Source of the DNA: Mikania micrantha
Lineage: Eukaryota > Streptophyta > Magnoliopsida > Asterales > Asteraceae
DNA: 64,000 nt
Assembly (NCBI GenBank): GCA_009363875.1
Contig: CM018697.1
Coordinates: 1,240,001-1,304,000 of the forward strand
Direction of reading: 5' to 3'
The number at the start of each line of letters is the position of its first letter. The stretch's first letter is position 1. The notes beneath the pieces are model-generated. The model saw only the letters and a list, made by a program, of their open reading frames with translations. It was not told the origin of the DNA and made no database searches. Positions 35,401 to 48,500 of this stretch are shown here, piece after piece. Position numbers and translations under genes: made by a program.

Positions 35401-37971
35401 AAGAAAACGGAAGAACTAATGGCTCAAATGGCATCAATTGGTTCTTTTTTGAGCACCCTTCCTTCCTCCCAGGTAATTTTATTTTATCAAAACAACCAAA
35501 AAGTTTCTTATGATTGCTTAATCTAAACACCTCTAAGCCATTAAAACTTAATCCTTTAGGGGATCCTAATGGATAAATAATGTTCTCTGCGGTATTTCCA
35601 AAATGATAGTGCATGCTACATTTAAAAATTTTGATCACATTGGAGTAATCAGCTTCATGGAAGAATAATGATCCATAGAAAGCTCTCAAATGGGAATTTC
35701 CAACATTTTCCCAGTTTCCTTTTTCGATTTTAAGGTCAAAATCACGATTATTGACAAAGAAACTTGAAATGGTAAAACTTGCATCAAATACGAACCTAAA
35801 ATTAGAGGATAAAGCCTCATTAATGACCCAAATGGTGTGAAAACCTTTTCCATACACAAACGGGGGTAAAACCCCATTATGCAAAGGAATATCTCCATTA
35901 TTCCACGCCATAATTATTTTCTTATCATCACATTGTTCCCACCGTCCATGAGAAATAAATTCCTGCAACTAATGAAGAGAGTAGAGTTTTAGGGATGATT
36001 GGATGTGCATTTGAAAGTGATTATGAGACAATGAATAATCAGAAACAGATGCAAGATAATTTTGGATGTGAATTGGCTCCTAAACATATTTTTTAAACTG
36101 CAATGACTAAAAATTGGACTTCATCCAAGTACTAGGACAAAAACCATACCAAAACAGATGATACATTATAATAACCACTTTTGATGTGGTTGGGTGATTG
36201 GAAAATTATAAATATTTAATGAAGTATTAGGTGGGTATAGAAAAAATTTGAAAGTATGTTGCAACTTTTGACACTATTTTTTTATAAAATTATAAGTTTT
36301 ATGCAATTATCTTCCTACTCCTACCTTTTCTGTTTTAATCCTTTGAATGTTGTTCCCAATCCAGTGCTGTCCATGTACATCCAATTGAAATGGGAAATCC
36401 AATATGTTTCTTGATAAAGCAAATAGGAGCCAATCATGGTCGAGTTTATGAGCATAACTTAATGTAGAAATGAAGTCCGGAAAAAGAATTGTTTCTGAAT
36501 CCATCAAAACAGATATATCAGAATCTGATGTTTGAGCTCTTGCAACCATTGAATGAAAGAAGGGAGTACCTAAAAATCTAGCCACGTAAAATAAAATGTA
36601 AAATTTCCAACACTTGGTACTTATGACATCATAAATCATGTATTTAAGTCTACTTATAAATGTAGCTCAAGATCAAAGGTGTGATTTAAGCATGACTCGT
36701 TAATATGGATCAAAATATGATAATCAAATGATTAAAGCTCCGTGTGCCTCAATAAGTTTTTTACATGTTAAATTTAATTGTTTTAACCCTAGAATATCCA
36801 TAAACTTAAAGCTGATGATTAGGAAACTAAATCACAAAAAGTACTTTAGGAGGTGTTTGGGATTTCTTATTAAAATTCTTATATCCTTGTCAAATTTTGA
36901 TACAACAATAAGTTATTTAGAAAGCGATTATGGTTGCTTATCCAAACTGCATAAATGATATTGGTGAGTAAAAAAATGTTTTGAATATGTCGTTTTACAG
37001 TCAATCCCAAACACCCCTTAAACGTGAATCTAAACACCTGATAAATAAAAGATTCACATTGGATTTCATATATTAACACGTTACAAGATTTTACATCTCA
37101 TTACAAATGTGTGTGTGCTCTAAAGTTAAAGTCTATAAAATGTTTTTGATTTTCGTGTCATCTAATTATTTTGGTGTGTTTGAATTTGCTTAATGACCAA
37201 AGGAGAAGTCAAGAGGGAAGCAAGTTTGCTCTTCCAAGTTGGTTTTCGGAAGCAAGTTGTTCTTCAGAAATAAGATATTTACTTCCAAAGTAGTTTTCTA
37301 TTTAATGCATAACTACCGACGGTTGTAACTGACTGTCAAACCTTTTTCTAATCGTCACAAGGGTCGGTATTGGCAATTCCCTTGTTATATAATTGCGATC
37401 TTTGGTCATAATACAATATAGACGAAAAAATCACGACATAAATTCATTTTGTTATTGAATCTCTGTTTTATATCAGATTGAATATTGAGTGTACACACAA
37501 AATAATTTAATTTCACAACAAACTCCATGCAATTATTAAAGAATCCAAGAAATCCTCAAACACACAAAAACTTACATAGAAAAAAAAAACTTTAAGTGAA
37601 TCGAAAAGGGCTTACGTGTAATCAATGTTGGGTTCAACAGAAACCCTAGAATCAGGCCCAAAAGAATCTGCAAAAGAGAAGACAGAAGGGTCTTTACTAA
37701 AAAGAATAACCCTGATGTCTTGTGATAAACCAAGCCATGATCTAATAGCTAAAGACTGTCTATTCCCAATCAACCCAATAAAAGGTCTAGCAGCTGCAAA
37801 TATTATAACAGTGGGTCCCACTGAATTGCTGAGATTCTTGATTTGCACTTTAATGGAAGAAGGTGGTAATATTTGGTTAGAGGCATAGAAAGAGATTGAA
37901 ATTAAGACAAACCCACATAGCCAAACCATTAATAATCCCATCTTTAGTGCTTTTAAATGAAAATTCACCAT
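32487..37971 (-). CDS. RAY1: GT77 arabinosyltransferase, RAY1-like
   Basis: Exons in transcript order: 37616-37971, 36325-36577, 35225-35968, 34171-34417, and 32502-32932 extended to a stop at 32487. All borders are GT-AG and all join in frame, giving about 681 aa. Alternatively a GTAAGT donor at 32501 splices to a further exon. Residues ~11-31 form one membrane segment, making it a Golgi type II protein. A first glycosyltransferase-like region has FAAARPFIG and SDISVLMDSETILF. The second holds the nucleotide-sugar domain with a DxD motif (MSDVDVYWF, Asp ~502 and ~504) and RRLNSGFYYA. RAY1 adds beta-arabinofuranose to arabinogalactan proteins in Arabidopsis; donor and acceptor here are inferred by similarity. 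Its introns hold MITEs and duplications. Confidence 0.9.
34534..35200. repeat. ~333-bp tandem duplication in RAY1 intron 3
   Basis: Two adjacent copies begin GAGGTCTCTACTGCTATGGGTC and AAGGTCTCTACTACTATGGGTC and end near AATAAAGATCCACATTTT and AATAAAGATTCACATTTT. Diverged by point changes and short gaps. Words such as TTGACCCATTCAA link them to the GACCC-rich hAT-like repeats elsewhere in the window. Confidence 0.8.
36849..37017. mobile_element. Tourist-like MITE in RAY1 intron 1
   Basis: A 169-bp element with inverted ends GGAGGTGTTTGGGATT and AATCCCAAACACCCC, flanked by TTA on both sides (36846-36848 and 37018-37020). A 3-bp TTA duplication with such ends indicates PIF/Harbinger-type MITEs. 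Confidence 0.82.
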
Positions 37972-38290
37972 TTTGATACAGACTGAGAGAAATCAATCTC
38001 AAATTCTTGATGGGTTGAATGAAAAAGCACCCTCAGATTGAATTGTTCCCAAGTACTTAGTGCTTTTAAATCAAAATTTACTATTCTTGAGACAAAATAT
38101 GAGATGAATGATAAATCGAACTCAAATTCTTGATGTGTTGAGTGAAAAAAGCACCCCTGAATGAACAAATCTCATATCTTTAGTGCCTTTGAATGAAAAT
38201 ATACTATTTTTGAGACAAATTATGAGATGAATGATGAATCAAACTAAAATTCTTGATGGATTGAATGAAAATGCACCCCTCAGAATCAGA
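37940..38290. repeat. Three tandem ~115-bp units over the RAY1 start codon
   Basis: The unit contains TTTAGTGCTTTTAAATGAAAATTCACCATTTTGA, the reverse complement of the first RAY1 codons, then TCAAATTCTTGATGGGTTGAATGAAAAAGCACC. The block recurs beginning about 37942, 38058 and 38178. In the two upstream copies the base matching the ATG is changed (ATAGTAAATTTTGATT and ATAGTATATTTTCATT on minus), so only the copy nearest the gene can start translation there. Confidence 0.85.
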
Positions 38291-38914
38291 TTGAATAAAC
38301 AATGAAATAAACCAAAGATTTGAGATGGGTTGGATCAAAAAAACACCATTTCTAGATCAAGAAATGCAATTTGAGAAAATAATCAAACTATCGAAGAGAT
38401 TTCTATGACAAATCATGTAAAGAACAGAAATGTGTTCTTTAAAATTATCATTCTTGTTTGCATAAACAATGAGATAATACCTTCATTTCTGGCCAAAAAT
38501 GTGTGAAAAGGATATTAAAAAAGTGGAACTTTAACTGAAAAGCGAAGCTTGAATAGAAATCAACCACCATAGGCACCGGAGAAGGCGTGGGTGGAGGATG
38601 AAGAGACATGTGAGTCGTGAGAATTGACGTTGAGTTGGCGTCAGTGAGTCATCATCACCCACTCACAGTCTCCGGGTCAACCCGTCTTCCACCATTGTTC
38701 AGAATGGATCTTGACCGACTTAAATTTATCTCAGAAAGAAATTTCTCACCCTCTAAACCAAGAAACATATAAAAAAATGAATAAATATTGATCGTTTTAT
38801 ACCGCCTTAAATGGATTTTAGAAGACCAAACGTCTTACAAATGAGTGAAAATTGGGGGCGATCTGTAGAGACCGTTAATGTTTTGGTTTACTTTTCATAA
38901 AACTTTATTAAATA

Positions 38915-39267
38915 GAGTAAATTGCACTTTTGTTACGTTTACATAAAATTTCAGGTATAGTTCTTTATGTTTCAAAATATCAAAATCAAGTTTTCAAATG
39001 TTGTAAACCCGGTCATTTCTCCATTAACTCCGTTATATTTGAAACTTTATGTAAATATAAAGGACTGAAAGTGAAATTTACTCAATTACTTATATGATTT
39101 TTTTGACATTTATGATCATATTCTGTAAGTACTTAACGGAGTTAACGGAAAAAGGACCGAGTTTGCAACAGTTGAAAATTTAAAGGATTGATTTTGATAT
39201 TTTGAATCATAAAAGACTATCTCTGAAATTTTATGTAAACATAAATGAACAAAAGTGCAATTTACTC
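38915..39267. mobile_element. MULE-type foldback MITE with 9-bp target duplication
   Basis: Ends GAGTAAATTGCACTTTTGTT and CAAAAGTGCAATTTACTC; the two halves are largely inverted copies. The flanks are a perfect 9-bp duplication TATTAAATA (38906-38914 and 39268-39276). Nine bases point to Mutator-like transposition. Located just upstream of the RAY1 leader. Confidence 0.9.
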
Positions 39268-39288
39268 TATTAAATATTACGTCAAAAT

Positions 39289-39693
39289 TAGAGGTGACGA
39301 TTTTTACCCATGTCAAAGGAAATGCTTTGGTTTGAGTAAACAATTGTGGTATAATGGGTTGAAATGGGTAACATTATAATATTGAATGAGTTGAAATGGA
39401 TAGCACTTAAATAGAATGCGGGTCAAGACGGGTAACCGAAAAAGTGTGTAAATGCAATGGATTCAAACATTTAAGAATGATTAATAACATATTTGATGAG
39501 AAAATCACAAAACTTATCCAAATAGACTATTTGTTTACTTATAACACATCTGAAATTAAATTAAATTGATGTTTTATAAGAACAATCCATTTAAACCCGA
39601 ACTGAATTTGCTTAAAACTCGTTATGACCCGCACTCATCCTGACCCGAACCCGTTCTGACCCGTTACCCAACCCGTCTATTTTGCCAGACATA
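39289..39693. mobile_element. hAT-like MITE (TAGAGGTG...TTTTGCCA type)
   Basis: Starts TAGAGGTGACGA, ends TTTTGCCAGACATA, with GACCCG/CGGGTC-rich interior. The flanking 8-mers GTCAAAAT (39281-39288) and GTCAGAAT (39694-39701) differ at one base. Related copies, mostly in introns, occur near 43580-43955, 46440-46612, 52720-53110, 53390-53770 and 55680-55912. Confidence 0.8.
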
Positions 39694-39958
39694 GTCAGAA
39701 TGTCTTCTAAAATTGCAGGCGTCTTCTTTTTCATGTCAAGCACAAGGTCTCAATAAAGAAGTATGGCATTTAATAACTTAAAAAAATATACAAAAGAGAT
39801 GTATAATCCGTATATGTAATGAAGAATCTAATATATGAACATTACCGTATTTCAAGGTATTGAATCCACAAACCACATATTATTCATCAAGTTATATATA
39901 AAACCTTCTTATATGTACCTAGTAAAGATAAATTTTAAAAATAATATATATATATATA

Positions 39959-40795
39959 GGGGAAGGTTCCCCTAAAAAGTCTATTTTGCCTAAGAAGGCT
40001 AAGAAGGATTTTTAAAAACTCAAAAACCGAACCAAACGCACTACGATTGAATTCATTTTTGCGCCATTGGAACCGTTTTATCGAACCCTAAAACCCAAAC
40101 CTTAAATCATAAACAATAAACCCAAATACTAAAATCAAAACTTTAAAAACAACCCTTAAACATAAAGATAAAACATAAAAGCTAAAAATCAAGCCCTAAA
40201 ATCTAAATTCTAAAACTACTTGTTAAAGCTAAAACCTAAAAGCTAATATTGTAGGGTTCGATGAGACGATTCCAATGTCATCGAAATTAGTTCAATCGGA
40301 GTTCGTTTGGGTCGGTTTTGAAGGTTTTAAAAATACTTTTTAGCCTTCTTAGGCAAAAAAGACTTTTTATTTGATCTTTCCCCTAAAAAGTCTATTTTGC
40401 CTAAGAAGGCTAAGAAGGATTTTTAAAAACTCGAAAACCGAACCAAACAAACTCCGATTGAATTCATTTTTGCATCATTGGAACCGTCTTGTCGAACCCT
40501 AAAACCCAAACCTAAAATCATAAACAATAAACCCAAATACTAAAACCAAAACTTTAAAAACAAACCTTAAACATAAAGATAAAACCTAAAAGTTTAAAAT
40601 CAAGCCCTAAAATCTAAATTTTAAAACTAGTCGTTAAAGTTAAAACCTAAAAGCTAATATTATAGGGTTGGATGAGACGATTTCAATGCAATCGAAATGA
40701 GTTCAATCGGAGTTCGTTTGGGTCGGTTTTGAAGGTTTTAAAAATCCTTTTTAGCCTTCTTAGGCAAAAAAGACTTTTTATTTGATCTTTTCCCT
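39959..40795. repeat. Tandem pair of foldback MITEs in a (TA)n tract
   Basis: Two units with period ~411 bp begin CCTAAAAAGTCTATTTTGCC at 39971 and 40382. Each ends AGCCTTCTTAGGCAAAAAAG, the inverted copy of its own start, so each unit is a hairpin element. The interior is rich in AAACCCAAACC and CCCTAAAA words. TATATATATAGGG lies at both outer ends, suggesting insertion into TA repeats followed by tandem duplication. Confidence 0.85.
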
Positions 40796-40805
40796 ATATA
40801 TATAT

Positions 40806-42547
40806 AAGGTTATTGTATAAAATGAAAATTTTATAAAATGTGTTGAAAACAATAAAATGGAAAAACTAGCTAGGATCTATGTAAACAAAATTGTGACACG
40901 GCATGAGGTGCCTCTATCAATTGTCTAACGGAGAATTCGTTTCACTTCCAAATTTTTACACATGTACAAAGAGCATTGAGAAATTGTTTAGATATAAAGA
41001 TCTTATATCATTGTTATTCTGATGGCCAAAGTCGAAAAAACCATTCACACCTTAGAAGATATGTTGAGAACTTCATTTTATCGAGCGAAGAGCCGAAGAT
41101 GTCTTATATTTGACACAACACATGAAAGTCAGTCAAAACTAGTCACATATATCATAGGGTAATAAACTCAAAAACTTGAAGAATTTGATATTTTACAAAG
41201 TTGAGTGATGAGTTTTGAGTCGGTCATGGAGACAGAAACATAGACAAATTATTTACCGGTTACGTAACATAAACAATGTAACCCACAATTATTGTTTTTT
41301 TATATCAATAAACAAATGTTATTAAATATATTACCATAGATAAACTCTAAATTTGAAAAACTGATGGGGAACAAATGACACATTACAATTTTAGGAATGA
41401 ATTTAAAAGTTTAAGAGTAAAACTTCAAAGTTTTGAAAGTTTCAGGGTTAAAAATGATTGATGGCAAATAGCCACCGACACCTCAAATTTAGCTTCTGGA
41501 TAAATCATAAACTTCAAAAGCTTGAAAGACACAACATGAGACTCAATAAAGTTTACGGATGAAATCTAAAAATTTCGTATTAAAACCTATAAATTTTGAT
41601 ATGGAGTGTAGGAATAAACTATAAGCACAAAAAACTTGAAGTGATCAAAATGACATTTTACAAAGATTATGAATGAAACTTAAAAAATTTGAAAGCAGAA
41701 AGGTTAAAAGTGGTCGGTGTTCGCCTTTTACAAAGTGTGAAGATAAAATCTAAATTTAACTAATTGCAAAATCGTGATTGTAAATATAAAATGTTAGGAA
41801 AAAATAATATGAAGTAAATAAAAAAAGACTAAAATATAATTAAAAAAAAGATAAAACAAAACAAAAGAAGAAAAAAAATAAAGAAATTTTGAATTAATTA
41901 CATGAATCTGAATGTAATTAACGGAAATTTATATGATTAAAAGTGAAAAAATAAGTCGAAACCACCAACATCCATTTTTAACATATATATAATTATTATA
42001 ATTCAGAAGAAATCTATATAAATAGTTAAAATACAAAACGTTAGTACCTTTTTACTGCTATTATATAAAACAATCGGTGCAGGTTTTCAGGATTTTTCAC
42101 CCATGTCCATTTGATTTAATGATTACAAAGCAAACAAATAAACAAGCAAAAACAAATTCCCTTAATTTGAAAGGCCGGAACGAAAACAAACTTTACCCTT
42201 ATTAGAATAAGATAAATATGTTACATCTAAAGAAACCTCCTTTAATGATTACAAAGAGTTTATAAATGCATTAATGGATCAAAACTGCAAACAACAAAGG
42301 GTTTCTGCATAGCATTAGAAAATGGTCACAAAAGTCTATAAAAACTAGCCTCATGTCGCTACTTCAAACAAGAACTGTATTAATAAGAACTTGCACATTA
42401 AAACAACAATTTATTCTCCCTTTGTACACAATCGAGCCAACGGGTTTCTCTAATCCATAAACGATAGCTAAACAGCAGGCACGTGAACTGGGATTAGTCA
42501 ACAATAGTCAACCCTCAAAAGCTGTTGGGAAATAAGCATTGTGGATG
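40806..42547. other. Gene-free AT-rich intergenic DNA
   Basis: No open frames or repeat boundaries that I can support. It ends at the 3' side of the RS-tailed protein gene. Confidence 0.5.
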
Positions 42548-45500
42548 CTATCTCCGGGGTCTTGATCTTGACCTTGACCTCCTCCTTTCCCTGCATAAAA
42601 AAAATTGACCATTTGTAAGTCGAAGGAACTGTAGAAATCAACAGGTTTGACTATATATGCACACCGGTTATTTTTTGTCATATTTATAATCTAGGGTTCT
42701 TGTCATACCTGGTGGTTTCAAGAGAAGAATAGATAGAATGCTTGCGGTGAGAACGCTTGCTAGGAGACCTTGACACTTGTCTAGAAATCAAAATCAACCC
42801 ATATGATATAATATTATCTATTACACAAAAATGTTTGCACAATGCACACTAAAATGAACCCACATTTGTTTTTTTCGAGTGATAGTCAATGATAAGGAGG
42901 GTGGTGATAACTGATAAAAAAAATAACCTAAAATAAATTCTTTAAAAGTTGAGCTAAAATACACATTTGTTTCCTAGTAATAACTCCATCCCCAAAAAAA
43001 GAAAAAAAGCTTGGTGGTAGCTGGTAAATTTGGAGGTAGCTCAGTTCTCATCTAAAATACAAGAAAAGATTGAATGACTAGGTGTAGTGCATGCAAAGAT
43101 GTTTCTATTTTTACGTTTTATCAACCCAAAAAAGGGTTTGTACTAAGATACTATAATTCAGCAAGATGATAAAAAATAAAAGTATTGACATTATCAAAGT
43201 ACAAAATTATAGATTCATATTATGAATATAATTAGGTAGATAGAAAGAACATATAATAGGGATGAAGACGGTTTGTCACAAAAGACAAGCCACTGCCAAT
43301 AAATTTTCACATAGAGCACAAAATATATGACATCTAAAATCATAAACTACAGTGAGTACGAATCATGTTTACTTTGACCAGGAAAGGTGCTTTTATGAAA
43401 GTTCCATGTTTTTTTAATCATATTAAACAATTTAATGCATACCAATAATAACAGAAATCTGAACGAATCAGTATTTAAAACAAAATAAAACGAAAAATAT
43501 TGATATCATGGGCGCTTGTCTACTCTTCTACAAGATCTAACAATTTTGACTCAAAGTAAGATAAATTAGTAAGATAAATTAGTTGGTTTGGGTGAGAAAT
43601 TATTATATTTTGGATCGAACTGGATAGTATCATAACCTAGAACGGGTCGAGATAGGTAACACCTTAACACAATGCAGGTCAAGATGATAACCTAAACACT
43701 ATGAGAATAGAAAAGATTCAAACAAGTAAGAATAATCAATCATATATTTGATGATAAAATTACTAAAAATTATGCAAATAAACTATTTGTTTACTTATAA
43801 CTCATTTTAACTTGAACTAAATTGATATTTTTTAAATACGGCCCATTTAAACCCAAACTGATTTTGCTTAAAACTCATCCCGACCCACACCCATCTTGAC
43901 CAAACCTATTCTGACCCACTTCTCGCCCCAGCCCGCCCATTTTGCCAGGTTTAGTCTACATGCTTCATTCTGTTTTTAAACAATAAGCCAGTGTTAGAAA
44001 GTAGGACACAGCAACTCTAGCAGGAGCATGCTTTTAAATGATGAAAAATATCTGGCGTCCAACTGAACTTAGAAATGATTTGTTCAAAGAACAGTTAAAT
44101 ACACTAGTAAAACGCCTTAAAAGAACACAATATTAAGCTATGATGGATATAGTAAAAAAGATGGGGAAAAAAATGCAAAACCAAGTACCTTCTTGATCTC
44201 ACAGGAGAAGGTGATAAATCACGTCTTTTAGAATGTACCTTCCTGAAAGAAGTGAACTTAAATAAGGGGCAAAACATACAACACTATGTTTCTCTTTACA
44301 TTTTAGCAACATAATTGTATATAATTGCACACAAGTAACCTTCTATAGCAAGTAAAAAAAGGTTCACTGGCACCAATTTTTTGAGCATGAAGCATATGAT
44401 AACAAATAAAGGGGTGCAACTTTTTTCCTTGCGTATGAAAAAGGAAGTTACATATTGGTATAAAAAAATAATGTATACCTTCTTGAGTTGTCAGAAGAGC
44501 CATCACTCGAACCATGTGCATGGCTAACAGATGTGTTGTCCTTGCCGCTCCGCCCCCTACCACCAGGTGATGGAGAATGATACCGCTTGTGCCTGCTTGA
44601 GTCACCAACAGGTTTATACTTTGATCGTTCATTTTTGCCATCTTTCTCTTTTTCTCGTTTTCGGCTATCTTCTTTCTCACGTGATCTTTTATCCCTTTCT
44701 CTCTCTTCTTTATCATTCTTTACTTCAGGTTTACCAATCCTTTTTCCAGAATCCTGAGTTTCTATTTTCACTTTAGTACCACTTTGATCTTCCTTTTTAG
44801 CTCTCTTTATGTCTCTTTCATCATGGGTGCGACTATTCTCATCTATGTTATCATTTTTCTTGTCTTTAACACTCGTATCAGGTCCATTTCTAGAGCTCCT
44901 ACCTTGAGAATCATCTTGTAATGAATTCTTAGCCTTAAGACCACCCTCCACGCTCTGCTTTGAATTTAAAAAGTCAGAGCTATCTGGTTTGACTTTCTCC
45001 CCACTAGACTTGTCATTTTGAGACACTATAAGCCCATTTGGGCTCACTCTATGGAAATCACTTTCTTCTAGAGACTTTTTACCATGCACATCACCATCGT
45101 CTACTTGTGACCTGCCATTCTCTTCCAGGTGGACAGGTGGCTTGCTGCTATTGGAAGATGGACTAGGTGAATTTTGAACCTTTTTTTCTTCATCATCATC
45201 AGAAGCATAACTACCAAGTCCTAGGACATCTCCAGGGGAGCTGGAATCAGACTTCCCACTAGCATCATCCGCATCAACTCCTTTGGTATTGGCTGGAATT
45301 ATGACCTTTGCGGTAGGTTTGGGAGCTGTAGCTGCTGATGTATTATGAGCCTTATGCTCAGCTACATAACATATTCATAAACACTTAGACATACTGAAGA
45401 TAACACAGGAATTCACAGCTAGTCACAACAATTGAAAAAAAAAAAAATTGGTATACAACACAAACCTTCCACATCGAGATCGTCTTCTTCTAAAACCTTA

Positions 45501-48500
45501 GTAGCAATTTCATCAAAAAGTTCATCTGTAACCTGATAAAAAGCATGCAGGTCAAACTAACTTGTTACCAAGCACCAACAAGAAAGAGTGAGAAGTGCAA
45601 AATTCACATTTTGTAAGAAATAAATAAATATAAGATTCATTTTTGTTCCCCCATGTTAATTATAACAAAAATGTCTCTGGTTTAGATCCACACAATTTGC
45701 TTTCTGGATTGCAAAAGCAAGTACTTTTTTGGCATTTGAGCAATATTTCATAATTATTTCAACAATAAAAGCACCATCCTTAATATAACCACTCAAAAGG
45801 AATAACTAGCAACTATTTGATTTCACCTTCGAAAGAACTTCCGTTAAGATGCGTTTTATTTCCAGGTTAACAGCAGCAGTTCTAGCTGCTTCAACATAAT
45901 CCTACATATGAAATGATGATAGATAATTATGATAAAGCATATACAATTACTATAAGTTTTATAAAACAAAATGTGCCATGCAAAAGCAGAATCGAACCTC
46001 ATCATCACTATCTTCTTCTGTTGACAGAGTAGAGTCCAAGCCTTTTCCACCTACCTCTCTTTTCCGGTCTATACCTTCATCTTTTTCATTAGATACAGTG
46101 TCCAGCCTGGAAACCTCTGATGCTGAACTACCAATAACTGCTTTCTGTTTAATTATTTCCTCTTTGAGCCAGTTTGGCACTGAAGCCTGAGAAGCGTTCC
46201 GGTCGCAAATGAAGTAGAATAACCCAATAAAGCAGACAAACATAAGTACACTTAATTACTAATGATACAAAACTGAGAGTTTTTTGGAAGGGTCACGCTG
46301 GATCACAACTCCTAAGGACCTTTATTCTTTTTAAAGCCTTACATGTTATACATGATTACAAAACTATTTTGTAACATTAAAAGATTAAAATCTTTTTAGT
46401 AGAAACAATCAAACAATTTAGAAGGTTGTGTCCATTTGGATTCACTCCTAGTAACATTCACCTCTGTTGACCTGCTCAACACAATTAACTTTTGATCTGT
46501 CACCATTTACCTTTTTTATTAATTATTGAAATCAACCCATTTGACCCATTAGAGATAAAACATAACCCAAATCGACCATTAGTACATAAACGAGTTGAAA
46601 TTTCCACCTCTGCACGATACCTTTTTAGGGCGCTCAATAAATCCGGGGGTCCCATATATATCGCCATGAAATGCATTTGATGACCCAATGGGAAAGGTTG
46701 TGTTTGATGATGGCATAGTTGGTTGGAAGCTCGACATCCTCCCAAATAAAGGTGTCGAGTGCATGGAAACAGGAGAAGTAACACCCACAGAAGGATCAGC
46801 CTGTATACACAAAAACAAAGCTAAAGTCTGTGTACCTACACGTGACACCAAAAAAGCTACCGGAATACTCAGGGTTTACGTCAAAACCTGTTGGATATTG
46901 GTGTGAACTGAAGGCATAGAAGGATAAGGCATTCCAGGTACACCAGATTGCCCAAATGGGCCATGGTCATGACCGTACCTCGACCCAAATTCTAAAGGCT
47001 GATTGCTAAGATCAGTTTCTAACTCAGCTGATGAGTTGATTGAATAATGAGGTTGTTCAATGGAAATTAATCTTTCATTAGGAGAAATTGATGGTTGTTG
47101 TGGAGCTGATGCAAAAGTCATACGTGATGGTTGGTAAAAATTTCTATTCATATCACTTGGCTCTTCTTTACCTGACATTCAAATGAGAAGTCACCCATGG
47201 AAATGTTCACAGTTGTTGGTTCTAATCTGAAGATGCAATAATCTATTTAAAATTATTTATTTAACCAGACAATTTCTTTTCTTTTAGCAATGAATAAGAA
47301 GTAATAATCTCTGGTTATTCAGGTTAGTTCAATCCAGAAATAATATGAAAAGAAGAAAAGTAATCAGAAATTGTTCTTTCTTTCATCTAATTTCTTCCAG
47401 CAAATTTACCTGTAAGACCCATCATTAAAGAATCCCAACTCATATTTGTAGATGATCGTCATCATTCTAGGTAAACTAGTAAGGTATTGTAGATAAATAA
47501 ACTTACCCAAAAAATTGAGAGGAATGGACAATAATTAGTACAAAATTTATAAAACAATGCATCTGCAAATTAGGGATAAGAAAAAATGATAACTAAAAAC
47601 TGGCTATTTTCATGATATGGAGAATTAAAACAGGCCAATTTCGTTCAAACCCATTCAGATTTACCGCTCTTTAACCCGTCCACTGTGGTTTAGTATAAGC
47701 AGATAAGATCTTTTTTACATAAACATATCAAACAAACAAACAATTGTCAGATTTGGAAATTCTAAAGAGGCCAGAAGGCAAACAGAAATTAATAGAGCAT
47801 ACTTGAAAATTTTCATCAATTCAATAAAGATATGTCAAATACAACAACAGGAGCCCCATTACATGGAAGGGATACAACTACAAGGTTAGTTGTTTCCTCA
47901 TGTCCTAGATTTTGATAACCTTCATTCCAAAACAAGGCTTATAACGTATAAGTCCTTTACTGATGCATGGATGCATCCATATCAAAAAGTATAATCTTTA
48001 CATATTAACAAGTTAAAAGTCATGTCCCTCGTTTCACAACAAAATTAAGTTACTTAAACCACTCTCCATAGCAGCTGACACTGAAGCAAGCTTACAACAC
48101 AAGATTAGTATCAGTCGTAAGCCAACAGTGTATAATCTCATAAGAAACTTTCAAGCCTTGTGCTTATATAAAACTACAAAATAATATCAAGCAATCCTAC
48201 TAGTAAATAAAAAAGTCCTGTATGTAAGCAGATATTACAAATAGAAAGTCCTCAAAGGGGCATCCTGGTTGTATGTGTTGCACTCCCCAACCAAAAATTG
48301 TGGGTGCAGGTTGTGGTGATATTATCCTAGAAAATCTAGGTGTTGCTGTTCAAAAAGAAATGAAGAAAGAAATATGAAGCTCCTTATTATTTCAACAATC
48401 AGAAAGCATGCTAAAGATTTGAAAGTAGCCTATCAATAAAAATAACATTGCCTTTTCAAATTTCCGCAGTCACCTCACCGTTATAATCCTAAAACTATTT

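Noticed and set aside
47408..47470. Possible extra exon of the RS-tailed gene (reads MSWDSLMMGLTG before a GTAAAT donor)
   Set aside because: No acceptor keeps an open frame upstream; in-frame TGA codons precede it. It may be an alternative or decayed exon, so it is left out of the model.
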